Shown here one piece after another: positions 54,601 to 63,699 of a stretch of 64,000 nt of DNA. The notes under the pieces were generated by a model, which was not told where the DNA came from, did not search any database, and worked only from the letters and a program-made list of their open reading frames with translations. The stretch lies in assembly GCA_009823505.1 (NCBI GenBank), contig VZQC01001662.1, positions 776,166 through 840,165 of the forward strand, read 5' to 3'. The number at the start of each line of letters is the position of its first letter. Position 1 is the first letter of the stretch. The DNA comes from Rhizomys pruinosus. Taxonomy: Eukaryota > Chordata > Mammalia > Rodentia > Spalacidae. The position numbers and the translations under genes are program-made.

Positions 54601-56588
54601 TGCATACCTAGCATGCACAAAGCCCTGGGTTCCATTCCCAGTACTGCACAAAACCTGTAATCCCATCACTTGGAAGCAGAGGATCAGAAGTTTAAGGCTG
54701 TGTTGAGATGGTGGGTAAAGATGCTTGGCATACAAGCCTGGTGACCTGACTTCAATCTCTGAAGAAAAAGGGGGCCAGGCATGGTGGCACATGCCTTTAA
54801 TCCCAAACACTTGAGAGGCAGAGGCAGGTAGATCTCTGTGACATGGAGACCAGCCTGGTCTACAGAGTGAGTTCCAGGCCAGCTGGGCTACAGGGAGACC
54901 TTGTCTCAAAAGAAAGAAACAAACAAAACCAAAACAAAAGGTAAAGAGAACTGACTCCACAAAGTTGTCCATCTATGCACAAGGCATATATGCCCCCCCC
55001 CGAAATAGACCTTATCATAAAAAAACCGAACCAAACAAAAAAAATTACTTAATAGAGCACTTAGTCCTGTGCCTGACATATGGTAAGTGTTCAATAAAGG
55101 TAGCTATTGTTATTAGGATAGTTTTCTTTTCTTTATTGTGTGCACATGTGATATCATGTGTGTAAGGGCCAGAGGTTGACACTGGATGTCTTCCTGAGTT
55201 GTTCTCCACATATTTTTTTGAGGCAGAGTCTCTTACTGAATCTGGAGCACTCCACTCTGGCTAGACTGACTGGCTAGCGAGTTCCCAGGAACCCTCCAAT
55301 CTATGGCCCCTAAAGCTGGGGCTACAACTTCCTGCCACCATGCACAGCACGGTGAGATGGAAATTTTAGTAAACTCTAGAAGCTAATGTCAAGGCCAGAC
55401 CACAGAAGATCTGTGAGGCTGGGGCAAAACTTCAAGAGAGCTGACCATGGTAGACTACAGTAAGGGTATGAGAAGAACTGCTGTCCTTTAAGACGCTGGC
55501 CTCTGCCTAGAGGAGAGGGGCCGAAAACAGGGAATAAAAGTTAGGGGAGCTGGGACCAGGGAAACTGGTGCATAGCAAGCACAAAGTCCATAAAGAGAAG
55601 GAAGGGAAGGAGCAAGCTTTTGGAGTGCCTGGGAAGGAAAGAAAGTACAGACCAGGCAGTATTTGTTGTCCTGATGCCCAGGCCAGAGGCTGGTTCTTGG
55701 CTCATAGTCAGGGTCAATGTGTCATCAGTGAGAGACAAGAAATGACAAGGGTGAGGGAACAGGTAAAGGATGGGAGCCGCACTTAGCTGTGCGGGTGGAC
55801 TTGCTGACAGCACATGCGGTTATCTTCCGAACTCTTAGTGAGCAGTCCTGCTGCGGTCGGGCTGCAGAGGGCCTGGGGGCGGCCACCTCACCTTTCAGGA
55901 TGGCCTGCAGGGAAGCCACCTCCTCTTGGCACTGCCGCCGCACTTCAGCCACCGCCTCAGCCTTGGTGCTCTCGCTCACCTCCGCCACAGCCTTCATGGT
56001 TTCCATTTCTGCCAGTGCGCCGGCCAGTTCTGCTCGTAGCCGGCCGAGCTCACCTGAGTAGCCTTCAACCCTTCCGCCCTCTTGGGGCTGGGGGTCCAGC
56101 GCTGTCGAGGAACAAGGAGCAAACTTCCTTCCCATCCTTCCCGAGTCTCTGACACCCAATCTGCACGGCCTGTCCCGGAGCACCTCCGCCCCGCCTGCGC
56201 CGAACCCCACCCCACTCGCCTGGCCCTGCCCCTTCCCCACCTTCTATTTACCTTAAGCGGCCGCAGGCGGCGAGCGTGGTTCCATCGGCCCAAACCCCTT
56301 TCCTCTAACACCACCTCCTTCCCAACAGTCCCGCCCTTCACCTGTCCAGCCCGCCCTTAGGCCCCGCCCCCGGGGCTCCAGGGCCCCGCCTACCTCATGC
56401 TGCGGTGTGCCCCGCCCCCTTCCCGAGCCTCCCCTCCAGTCCCTCACCCAAGGGCCGCCGAGCTAAGCCCCGCCTTCGACCGCGCCCCCTCCTCCCCGCC
56501 TCGTACAGTGCCTCACGCCTCACGCACCGACTCCCTGCAGCGGCCGTAGCTCATTCCGGCCTGGAGCCGCCGGCTCAGCTGCCGCCAT
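39075..56588 (-). CDS. Rabep2: Rabaptin-5-related coiled-coil Rab effector (RABEP2)
   Basis: Cytosolic coiled-coil protein of the rabaptin family, which helps tether and fuse early endosomes as an effector of Rab GTPases. Exons in transcript order: 56588-56528, 56101-55892, 48438-48281, 45974-45864, 45777-45430, 45098-45003, 44914-44816, 43512-43363, 40366-40189, 40064-40053, 39959-39904, 39656-39540, 39176-39075. They sum to 1698 nt, 565 aa plus stop; the human protein is 569 aa. Seen: N-terminal coiled coil (ELAGALAEMETMKAVAEVSE), a central Ser/Pro-rich linker (FAHNCDDSASISSFSLGG, PEGIYLPPPGYQLVPDTQW), then a long C-terminal coiled coil ending RLERIRQAETLEQVHSILDE. All introns are GT-AG in this reading and phases agree. 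Tail-to-tail with Atp2a1. Confidence 0.95.
40053..40064 (-). CDS. Rabep2: Rabep2 exon 10, a 12-nt micro-exon
   Basis: On the minus strand cccacag precedes AGGTCCTAGAAG, followed by GTGAGT. It joins exons 9 and 11 in frame to give REEAEVLEASLCSL, which agrees with the family protein. Without it the phases still match but EVLE is lost. Confidence 0.85.
40372..40580 (-). repeat. 67-73-bp repeat, 3 copies, beside Rabep2 exon 9
   Basis: Copies of gcaggggccaggggagctct recur at 40411, 40478 and 40551 with intervening aggcctgctgggcacagg. On the transcribed strand each unit is a pyrimidine-rich tract ending in cag, so the true exon 9 acceptor looks like the last unit. Confidence 0.9.
40704..41055 (+). 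repeat. B2 SINE then B1 SINE
   Basis: 40704-40905 is a diverged sense B2 (ggagagttggctcagtggct). 40924-41055 is a sense B1 (ccaggagtggtggtgcacgc), shortened at its end. Confidence 0.85.
41492..41757 (+). repeat. Two diverged B1 SINEs
   Basis: 41492-41625 has a deletion after ggatacctac. 41640-41757 reads acctagcacttgggaggcag to gagaccctgtctcaag. Confidence 0.8.
41965..42450 (+). repeat. B2 inserted into a B2 (nested)
   Basis: The outer B2 head (41965-42003) resumes at 42266. The inner full-length B2 at 42004-42265 is flanked by the duplicated word agagcgctggctg (41991-42003 and 42266-42278). Confidence 0.95.
42560..42986. repeat. Old B2 (+) followed by inserted B2 (-)
   Basis: A diverged sense B2 (about 42560-42770) has an antisense B2 at 42776-42986 in its tail. 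aataatgagtatttttaaaa flanks the insert on both sides as a 20-bp target-site duplication. Confidence 0.9.
43513..44815 (-). other. Rabep2: Rabep2 intron 7
   Basis: Holds a B1 scrap (about 43,740-43,800), a diverged B1 and ID-like piece (about 43,830-43,980), and a sense B2 at 44030-44215. 44,280-44,815 is unique with no exon seen. Confidence 0.7.
44030..44215 (+). repeat. B2 SINE
   Basis: Sense B2 (gaagagatggctcagtggtt) with part of the 3' body deleted. Confidence 0.87.
45430..45777 (-). CDS. Rabep2: Rabep2 exon 5: Ser/Pro linker
   Basis: The longest coding exon (116 codons, RRPQPATSLHGSTELLPLSR to DTQWEQLQVE). It forms the non-coiled linker between the two coiled-coil halves, with an acidic Ser-rich patch (NCDDSASISSFSLGG) that suggests phosphorylation; the sites themselves are not known to me. 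Confidence 0.94.
46503..46743 (+). repeat. B2 SINE with target-site duplication
   Basis: Sense B2 flanked by aaggtgtgcctttct at about 46486 and 46742. Confidence 0.95.
47410..47705 (+). repeat. (CA)n, B1 piece and (GA)n
   Basis: A (CA)n from about 47425 to 47480, a diverged B1 part (gctggtgtggtggtgtaatc to gaccctgtcttaag), then about 60 bp of uninterrupted GA grading into gacagaga. Confidence 0.92.
49589..49835 (+). repeat. B2 SINE with target-site duplication
   Basis: Sense B2 flanked by aaactatgggtca (about 49578 and 49832). A headless B2 scrap (cttaactgctaggccatctc) also lies at 49,215-49,249 on the minus strand. Confidence 0.95.
49991..50106. repeat. Imperfect inverted repeat
   Basis: The left arm at about 49991-50022 (atgttcccacagg, ccaccaacctaa) recurs reversed at about 50075-50106 (ttaggttggtggtg, cctgtgggaacat), with a loop of about 52 bp. 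About 30 of 33 bases can pair. Confidence 0.85.
50290..50456 (+). repeat. B1 SINE
   Basis: Sense B1 (gccgggcgtggtggcacatt) with an A-rich tail. Just before it (about 50,175-50,270) is a poly-T-headed insertion flanked by cagacatcttt, an unclassified reverse SINE. Confidence 0.93.
50811..51140 (+). repeat. B2 SINE, then a B1 3' end
   Basis: 50811-51026 is a sense B2 with a deletion after cacccacat. 51052-51140 is only the 3' end of a B1 (acagagtgagttccaggtca) with an (AAAAC)n tail. Confidence 0.88.
51413..51985 (+). pseudogene. Endogenous betaretrovirus-like env remnant
   Basis: A 63-codon open stretch (51413-51604) resembles the end of the surface subunit of class II (beta-like) retroviral env, closing at a furin-like RPKR. 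Beyond a separate insertion, 51,810-51,985 resumes with text resembling the transmembrane-subunit heptad region (VEQVSKNVSIAL) but with stops. It is broken by stop codons, a 190-bp insertion and loss of flanking gag/pol. It is an ancient, non-functional copy. Family assignment is from recalled general features; no search was run. Confidence 0.65.
51603..51810 (-). mobile_element. Small retroposed insert in the ERV, with 18-bp duplication
   Basis: gaaagttttgccatttct occurs at 51603-51620 and 51793-51810. Between lie (TTA)n and about 140 bp of AT-rich unique sequence. Read on the minus strand it ends aaaaataaac plus a (TAA)n tail, as expected of an L1-mobilised transcript. Source unknown. Confidence 0.65.
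52030..52452 (-). repeat. B2 SINE and B1 SINE
   Basis: 52030-52262 is an antisense B2 with small insertions (gttaaataaagacagttc). 52311-52452 is an antisense B1. Both sit within the ERV remnant. Confidence 0.92.
52613..52702. repeat. B1-B2 chimera
   Basis: A sense B1 head (gtgtggtggtgcacgccttt) breaks at cacttggg and continues directly as an antisense B2 head (tcctctgcaagagcagttgg to ctctccagcccc). Confidence 0.85.
52806..52974 (+). repeat. B1 SINE
   Basis: Sense B1 flanked by agttaatatt (about 52798 and 52970). Confidence 0.94.
52975..53440 (+). mobile_element. Probable ERV LTR remnant
   Basis: Downstream of the env remnant. A TATA box and polyadenylation hexamer lie together (gtatataaaaataaac near 53,190), followed by a purine-rich stretch and two copies of gtggcaaacccgagaggccc (53,297 and 53,373). 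Consistent with the U3-R-U5 of a 3' LTR. LTR ends were not resolved. Confidence 0.5.
53560..54240. repeat. Old B2/B3-family SINEs with (GT)n
   Basis: 53560-53757 is an antisense B2-like copy. 53782-53950 is a sense B3-like copy (gggccaataaaatggctcag). 53960-54240 is an antisense copy headed by a (GT)n at about 53975-53995. Confidence 0.65.
54572..54925 (+). repeat. ID-like SINE and B1 SINE
   Basis: 54572-54657 is ID-like (gggctagggacgtggccctg, B-box gggttccattcccagtac). 54772-54925 is a sense B1. A diverged B1 precedes them at about 54,420-54,550. Confidence 0.8.
54926..55891 (-). other. Unique DNA in Rabep2 intron 2
   Basis: Mostly non-repetitive, with GC rising towards exon 2. No exon is recognised on either strand. 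Confidence 0.5.
55892..56588 (-). CDS. Rabep2: Rabep2 exons 1 and 2
   Basis: Exon 1 coding part (56588-56528) begins MAAAEPAAPGRNELRPLQG and splits a codon at GTGCGT. Exon 2 (56101-55892) continues ALDPQPQEGGRVEGYSGELG into the first coiled coil and ends in phase 1 before GTGAGG. The start has G at -3 and G at +4. An in-frame ATG 38 codons upstream lies in the promoter and is not preferred. Confidence 0.88.
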
Positions 56589-56960
56589 CACCTCAGCGTA
56601 AACGGCGAATTCCTGCACTCCCTGGCGACTGCAAACCCCGCTTCCGGGTCCGCTCGGTTGTTTCCGGATCCGCTCGGCTGTTTCCGGATCGCAGCCCTTC
56701 ACTAGACCGCGGGAGGTGGGGGGGAAGCACAGCGGAGCGTTGCTGCCGCCTCTAGAGTGGCTCCCTCCCCCGGGCGGTAGGACACGTGCCCCGGAAGCTG
56801 GGAAGACACCGGTGTGCGACCCTCGGGCTCGATTCCAGCCCTGTCGTGAACGCCGGCCTCGGCCCTCCAGGGCTGCGCACGGCTCAGCTCCTGCGCCTGG
56901 CTTGCGTCTGGAGAATGGCGCCAGCCCTTCCCTGCACCTCCGCCCTGACGGAGCGCCCCT
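56100..56960 (-). promoter_or_regulatory. Rabep2: Rabep2 CpG-island promoter with ETS-type repeats
   Basis: CpG-rich and TATA-less. A 20-bp unit is repeated at 56641-56690 (cttccgggtccgctcggttg, tttccggatccgctcggctg, tttccggatc), giving three CCGGAA cores on the minus strand 55-105 bp upstream of the ATG. ETS/GABPA-type sites at this position are typical of housekeeping starts. Rightward transcription is possible; no gene is seen there. Confidence 0.75.
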
Positions 56961-57271
56961 CGGGCCAAGGCGAGGTCCGCTTCGTCGGGTCCCCGCCTAG
57001 TCTGTGGTAGAAGTGCGAAACTTCCAGGTCTCCACCCCCATTTTCTTTTGGCTTCCTGCTAATCCTCCCCCTCCCCTCTGCGGTTAAATCTTTGCTCTTC
57101 TCTGCCTGAGTCTGGGTCAAACTCTAATTAGGTATGAACTCTCTTTGAAAGGTGGCAAGCAAACCAAACAGTTCAGAACCTCCATTCCACTGCCCCCAAA
57201 CCGGTTTTCTGTAAAGGACGCTTGGATCTGGGAATCTGATTATTCGTGGCCTCCTTAGAAGCCCTGTAAAC
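56961..57271. other. Intergenic, unique
   Basis: Tapering edge of the CpG island and AT-richer unique sequence. Nothing recognised. Confidence 0.5.
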
Positions 57272-57345
57272 TCAGGGCTGGAGAGATGGCTTAGCGGTTA
57301 AGAGCATTGACTGCTCTTGCAGAGGACCCGGTTCGATTCCCATGT
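57272..57345 (+). repeat. B2 head fragment
   Basis: Only the tRNA-like head of a B2 (gggctggagagatggcttag to ggttcgattccc). Confidence 0.85.
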
Positions 57346-57519
57346 ACTATGTAGAAAGAAAAGTCCTGTAAACTCTACTGTGTATTATGTACTTCGGCGG
57401 AATGTGCCACCACCCAGGCGCAGTGCCCAGCATCTCAATTGCCAAGATACCCTTTATATCTTCCCCTGATGTGCCCATGGATTCCTCCCTTTTTGGTTAA
57501 TTTTCAATGTAGCCAATGT

Positions 57520-57727
57520 GATTTTTTTTTTTTTTTTTGAGACAGGGTCTTCCTGTAGCCCCGGCTGGCCTGGTACTCGCTATGTAGACCAGGCTGGCCT
57601 TGAACTCACAGAGATCCACCTGCCTCTGCCTCCCGAGTGCTTCGCTGCCATGTGGATGCTGGGAATTGAACCCCTGTCCTCTGCAAGAGGAGTCTGCTCT
57701 TAACCGCTGAGCCATCTCTCCAACCCC
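57520..57727 (-). repeat. Antisense B1 joined to B2 head
   Basis: A B1 (57520-57640) passes straight into a B2 body and head (gctgccatgtggatgctggg to gccatctctccaacccc), a recombinant or nested junction. Confidence 0.85.
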
Positions 57728-57734
57728 GTGATTT

Positions 57735-58209
57735 TCTTTTTTTATGTTTATGTGTATGAGTGTATTGCCTGCATGTGTTTAAGTGCACCCGAATCGTGTA
57801 ATGCCCGTGGAGGTCTGAAGAGGGTGTTAGGTTTCCCTGGAACTGGAGTTGCAAGTGGTTGTTAGCTGCCATTTGGGCCTGGGAATTAAACTCAGGTTCT
57901 CTGCCAGAGCAGCTGGTGCTGTTGAACTACTGAGCCACCTCTCCAGATCTGCCAAAGTGATCTTTGTTAAAATTTTTATTTATTTATTTTTGTATGTGTA
58001 TGAATGTACTGTCTGCATGTAGGTTTGTGCACCCATGTCGTGCAATGATGCGGAGGTCAGAAGAGGGTGTCAGATTCCCCTGGAACTGGAGTTCTCCTGG
58101 AATTGGAGCTTCGGACCGTTCTCGGCCGCCATATGGGTGCTGGGGATCGAACCCGGGTCCTCTGTAAGAGCGGTCGGCGCTCTTAACCGCTAGGCCATCT
58201 CTCCAGCCC
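57735..58209 (-). repeat. Two antisense B2 SINEs
   Basis: 57735-57950 is a diverged B2. 57964-58209 is a nearly consensus B2 flanked by caaagtgatctttgt (about 57952 and 58209). Confidence 0.92.
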
Positions 58210-58269
58210 CCAAAGTGATCTTTGTAAAGCATGGATCAAATCTTATCCCTGCTTAGAGCCGTCTAGTTA

Positions 58270-58505
58270 TCCAGTTAGAAAATGGGCAAAAAAACCAGAC
58301 TGTTCATGATGTCACAGGTAGCAAATATTTTCATGAAAAGGGGCTTAACATCATTAGCTAGTATAGAAATTCAAATCAAAGCCACAGGGAGATATCTCTC
58401 ACCTCTCAGAATGAAAGAACAAATGCTGAGGATGTGGAGAAATGGTTTCTTTCTTTTGGGCAGCTGATGAGAATGTACAGTTACCCCAAAGGAAAGGGTA
58501 TGACA
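58270..58505 (+). mobile_element. L1 fragment (ORF2 3' region)
   Basis: Matches the general pattern of the L1 ORF2 end: catgaaaaggggcttaacat, aaattcaaatcaaagccaca, gaggatgtggagaaatggtt. Short and interrupted. Confidence 0.7.
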
Positions 58506-58522
58506 GTTTCTAATAAAGGCAA

Positions 58523-58701
58523 CCGAGCTGGGGAGATGGTTCAGTGGGTAAGAAAACTTGGAAAAACAGGAGGACCCGAGTTCACATCTCTGGCACCCAC
58601 ATAAAAGCCAGACATGGTTGATGCTGCCAGTAACAGCAGCATTTGGAGCTAGTCAGGTGGGTTCTGGAAGCCTGCCCTCCAGCCAGCCTAGTAGACATAG
58701 A

Positions 58702-58745
<44 letters not shown>

Positions 58746-59100
58746 CCATACATTAATTTTGTTTTAATTTTATGTGAGTGTTTTACCTGCAGGTATGTAA
58801 GTGCACTGGTGTATTCGATGCACCATGGAGGTCAGAAGAGGGCATTGCATCCCCTGGAACTGGAGTTAGGGAAGGTTGTTAGCCTCCATGTGGCTTCTGG
58901 GAACTAAACCCAGGTCCTCTGCAGGAACCCCCCTCCTTTTCTCTTTTGTTTGCTTGTTTGAGACAGGGTGTCTATGTAGCCTCAGCTGGCCTGGAACTCA
59001 CTACAACTAGGGTGGGTTGTATTTCACAGAGATCTGCCAGCCTCTGCCTCCTGAGCTGGGATTAAAGGCATGCGGCACCAGGACCCAGCTTTACATTCCC
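58523..59100. repeat. B2-family copies, (CA)n and B1
   Basis: A sense B2/B3-like copy (58523-58700) ends in a (CA)n (58701-58742). An antisense B2-like copy follows (58760-58935), then an antisense B1 (58945-59100) with an insertion (caactagggtgggttgtatt). Confidence 0.72.
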
Positions 59101-59484
59101 TTTTTTTTTTTTTTTTTTTTTTTTAAGATAAATGTCCAACAGGAAGTAGCAAGTGCACACCCTGTAACTTTTGGAAGTGAGCAGGAGAATTAGAAATCTG
59201 GGTCAGAATGGTTGGTGCTACATGCAGACTGTGTCTCAAAAAAAACCCAAAAAAGAAGAGAAACAAACAACCAAAAAAAAATAACACAAACATAAAAAAA
59301 TAAAAAAAGCAAAGCAAGCTGGTGGCTATGCCAATCCCAGGCACCTGAAAGTGGATTTGCAGGAGTGGTCCAGGAGCCACAAAGATCGTCCTTGAACTAT
59401 AGGAGTTTGCAGACCAGCCTGAGTTACTATAAGACGCGTGTCTCAACAACAACAACAAAAAACAAAACAAACAAAAAATTAAAA

Positions 59485-59518
<34 letters not shown>

Positions 59519-59521
<3 letters not shown>

Positions 59522-59770
59522 GGGGGCTGGAGAGATAGACCACTGGTTAAGTAAGAGCAACCGACTGCTCTTGCAGAAAGACGGTTCGATCCCCAGCAGC
59601 CCACATGGCGGCTGAGAGAACCGTCTGTAACTCCAATTCCAGCTGAAGAACTCCAGTTCCAGGGGATCCGACGCCCTCTTCTAAACCTCCGCGGCATTGC
59701 ACTGACACGGGTGCACAAACCTCCATGCAGCCAATACATTCACATACATAAATAAAATAAAATAAATTCT
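59519..59770 (+). repeat. B2 SINE with many small insertions
   Basis: A recognisable full-length B2, but with extra bases in otherwise conserved words (gttaagtaagagcaaccgac, ccagctgaagaactcc, cactgacacgg). It sits after a 40-base A/T-rich run. Confidence 0.9.
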
Positions 59771-60686
59771 AAAAAACAATGCAAGCTTAGTTGTATAATC
59801 TCAGCAATTGGGAGAAGGATTTGTATTTTGAAGTTAAGACTGGGCTGTCCAGTGAATACTAGATCAAGCCAGCTACAAGTGATGAGACCCTGTTTTCAAA
59901 AGGCCAAAACAGACTTCAGGTTTATAAAACTGGAGATCTTAGTAAAAGACAAAAAAAAAAAAAAAAAAGCACCCATTGTTTGCCTGTCTCAATTCTTACT
60001 GGCAAGTTGCAGTTTTACCCTGTGGCTCCACTGCTTTTTGCCATCCTTCCATAAGACATGAGATACAGCTTTTCAGCCTTACAATATGGACTAAAGACTC
60101 ATTTCTCTCCAATAATCCTTCAAATCTTTAGTGCCAGATGGGGATTGCTGAAACATCCAACTTATAGACTGAGCAACTACTGGATTCTCAGCCCTTTTTT
60201 ATGAGTATAGTCTTCCATTGTTGGACTACCCCAGGTGTATCATGGAGGCAGTACAGAGAAGATCAAGACAGAACGCGGTGCTACTGGACCTCATTTGGTG
60301 ACCACGGGAAGGGAATGACCCCTGTTGTGGAGCACAGGGCAGAACTGATGGTTGTTTGGGCTGCCAAGGAGGAGCCTTCAAAAAATTCCTTAAGAAAACA
60401 TAACATCTAATAAAAAAAAAACTATCATAAGCTTGAGTTGCTAAACCTATGATGTCATAATCTTCGTATATGCGTGGCATGCATGTATGCATATTTTGGA
60501 GTGATACAAATTGGAAGGAACAACAACAGAAAAAAGACTGGGGTGAACTGACTGAACAGTAAACTTCTTGCATTGAAAAAAAAAACAGCAAAAAGATTGA
60601 AAACAGTACGGCAAAATGCATGAGCTCTTGGGGGTGGGGGGCAAGGAAGGGGGAGAGGGTCTAATTGATTAAGGAAATGTATGAGC
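59771..60686. other. Intergenic, unclassified
   Basis: No gene recognised. 59,990-60,400 may be an old transposon remnant, but I could not place it. A 69-codon open frame at 60201-60410 resembles nothing known. Confidence 0.45.
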
Positions 60687-61045
60687 CAGGCGTAGGGTGG
60701 CGCACGCCTTTAACCTAGCACTTGGTCGCAGAGGCAGGTGGATCTTTGGTGAGTTCAAGGCCAGCCTGTCTAAGAGTGAGTTCCAGCACAGCTTGGGGCT
60801 ACAGGGAGACCCTGTCGTCGAAAAAGACCAAAAAAAAAAAAAAAAAAAAAAAACAAAAAATGTAATTGAGGCCGGGCGTTGGTGGCACATGCCTTTATCC
60901 TAGCACGTGGGAGGCAGAGGCAGCGGCGATCTTTTGAGTTCAAGGCCAGCCTTGAATTCTTGGTCTACAGAGCGAATTTCCAGGACAACTGGGGCTTACA
61001 AGCAAAGACCCTGCTCGAAAAAGACCAAAAAAAAAAAAAAAAAAA
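60687..61045 (+). repeat. Two B1 SINEs with many indels
   Basis: 60687-60860 and 60870-61045 are sense B1 copies with single-base gains and losses throughout (agcacttggtcgcagaggca, ggcagcggcgatcttttgag, gccagccttgaattcttggt). Confidence 0.88.
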
Positions 61046-61509
61046 AGTATGAAATGTGCAAAACTTCAATAAAAAATTGGCTTAAAAAAAAGACCAAAGC
61101 AAAACAAAAATAACCCCCAAACCAAAAACTACCACCACCAACAAACAAAACCCCAAACAACAGTAATGAAGAATTAGGTCTAGCATTTGGGAGGTAGAGG
61201 CAGGAGGATCAGGCGTTCAAAGGTTATCCTCAGGTGCACAGCAAGTTTGAGACCTTCCTGACTACATGAGACCCTATCTTAAAAAAAAAACAAAACAAAC
61301 CACTGTATATGTGGCAGGATTTCTACAGAACAAGGCAAAATGACTAGAAACAGAGTTGCAGCAGGCTTGGGGAGAGCCTGATTTATAGCTTAAAAATGCA
61401 GGGCTGTAGGTCTTGGAACCATTGAAGACTTAAGGAGTCGAAGTACTTCCATGACTCTGAGAACCATAATCTGTAATTATGGACCAGTGACCTTTAAGAA
61501 ATCCCACCG

Positions 61510-61670
61510 CTGAGCCAGGCATGGTGGCACATGCCTTTAATCCTAGCACTTGGGATGCAGAGGCAGAAGGATCTTTGTGAGTTCAAGACCAGCCTGGTCT
61601 ACTGAGAGAGTTCCAGGACAGCTGGGGCTACATGGAGACCCTGTCTCGAAAAGACAAAAAAAAAAAAACA
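61510..61670 (+). repeat. B1 SINE
   Basis: Sense B1 (gccaggcatggtggcacatg) with an A-rich tail. Here the words are intact again. Confidence 0.93.
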
Positions 61671-61914
61671 ACCCAAAAAACCCCCACTGTCTTAGTACTG
61701 GCAGAGTATGGCTTTTGAGCATGGGGGAAGGCTCCAGAAAGGGGATCACTGTGAGCATGTTAGATTGTTGGCACCTTGATTCCTTCTATTATGGAGGCAG
61801 AGCAGCCCATGTGGGTCCCAGGTTCATGGATGAGGCATGTGGTAGAGACTACATGGGCCACAGGTCCAGATGTGTAGCTCCTACTTTTGTGTGTTTATTT
61901 AAAACAATCATTTC

Positions 61915-62725
61915 TTGGGCCATTGGGATGGCTCAATGGGTAACCCTGCTTACTGCCAAGCCTAATTTGATGACCTCAATTTGATCCCTGGGACCCACAT
62001 GGTGGAAGGAGAGAGCTGACACCCACAAGTTGTCCTCTGACCCCTACACATATGCTATAGAATCTCCCCATTCAAAATAAATGTAAAAAGGCAAAACAAA
62101 AACAATCTTTCTCCCATAGGCACTTGCTCTTCTTGTACAGCTAAATATTTGCAATGTCCTATGCTGAGTATTCTGCTGGAAAGCAATAGAATAAAATGGG
62201 AAAAGTTGGCGATGAAGACGAAGCCCATGACCTACCATGAACAGGCCCTCAGCCCTATTTGTGTGTAATTTTAAAGATATTTTTATTTATGGGGCTAGAG
62301 AGATGGCTCAGTGGTTAAGAGCACTAGTTGCTCTTGTGGGGGACCCTGGGTTCAAATCACAACCTCCATGCAGTGACTAACAACTGTCCATTATCCAGTT
62401 CCAAGGGATCTGATGCCTTCTTCTGATCTCCATAGGTATTATATAACACAGGTACATCTATCTATACTCATACATATAAACTAATAATTTTAATTAAAAT
62501 ATCTTATTATTTTTATTTTATTTATATGAGTGTATTGCCTGCACGCATGTAATTTGCACTCATATCATGCAATGCCCTCAGAGACCAGAAGACAGTGTTG
62601 GATTCCCCTGGAACTAAAGCTATCCATAGGTAGCTATGAGTTGCCATATAGATCCTGGGAATCCAATCCTGGTCCTCTGCAAGAGCAGCCAGTACTTTTA
62701 ACCACTGAGCTATCTCTCCAGTTCC
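61915..62725. repeat. Three B2-family SINEs
   Basis: 61915-62095 is a sense B3-like copy. 62291-62500 is a sense B2. 62505-62725 is an antisense B2 (head gagctatctctccagttcc). Confidence 0.8.
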
Positions 62726-62734
62726 CCTTCCCGC

Positions 62735-63400
62735 TTTTTTTGAGACAGGGTCTCACTATGTAATATTGGTTGGCCCGGAACTTGCTATGTAGACCACATT
62801 GGCCTCAAACTCACAAAAAGCCACCTACCTCTGCCTACTGAGTGCTGAGAGCAAAGGCGTGTGCTACCCTGCCTGGCCAGCCCTAGTTTGTGGGGAGAGG
62901 GTTGAGGCAAAGTCTTGCAACATTTCCAGGCTGACCTTCCATGATCCTCTTGCCTTAGCCTCCTGAGCTGCTGACAGTAGAGGCTTGTACCATTATGGTC
63001 TGTATCAAAAAAAGTTTTAAGTGTTTTTATTTAAAAAAAATTAATATAGTCTCCTTGTAGCCCCAGCTAGCCTGGAACTCACTATGTAGACCAAGTCGGC
63101 CTTAATTGAACAGAGATGTGCCTGCCTCTGCATTTCAAGTGCTAGGATTAAAGGCATACTGGTATTAAAGGCCACCATGACTGGCTTTAAAATTTTGTTT
63201 TTAATTAATGTGTATGAGTGTTTGTATGTAAGTGCATAATGTCCATACAATGCCCACTGAGGCCAGAGGAGGGTGTTGAATCCTCTGGAACTGGAGTTGC
63301 CCACACTCACATCTCAAGCACGATGTGAGTGCCAGAGACAGAACACAGGTCCTCTGCAAGAATAACAAGTGCTCTTAACCACTGAGCCACCTCTTCAGCA
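62735..63400 (-). repeat. B1 copies and a B2-like SINE
   Basis: 62735-62880 and 63035-63190 are antisense B1 copies. 63195-63400 is an antisense B2-like copy (head gagccacctcttcagcac). 62,880-63,000 is a diverged B1 scrap. Confidence 0.8.
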
Positions 63401-63699
63401 CATAAAATGAAAAAAAAAAAAAAAGATTTCTTAAGCAGACAAAGCCCCAGCATGGATCTGGGGAAATGGGCAGTAGACTTCAATCTTAGGTGGAGAAATA
63501 TTGGCAGCTGATTATTATTGCATGAGGAAGAGCTGATTCTTAAAGTGAGGAACTTGGATAGGCTGACTAGACCTCAGTGGATGACCTTGCACAGAGGAAC
63601 ATCCGGGGACATTAATTTGGCACAATAAGCCTTAACACAAATGATACTGTGGAGGGTGCCAAGGAAGAAAGCGGGTAAAAAAGGTGATTAAGATTGATT

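Larger units (their letters stand above)
48439..55891 (-). other. Rabep2: Rabep2 intron 2
   Basis: A 7.5-kb intron that separates the 5' coding exons from the rest. It contains B1/B2 copies, the endogenous retrovirus remnant (51.4-53.4 kb), an inverted repeat at 50.0-50.1 kb, ID-like SINEs, and unique sequence at 48.6-49.2 and 54.95-55.85 kb. Confidence 0.8.

Noticed and set aside
60201..60410. 69-codon open frame as a possible gene
   Set aside because: No recognised similarity, weak context, and next to an indel-rich stretch whose base accuracy is doubtful.
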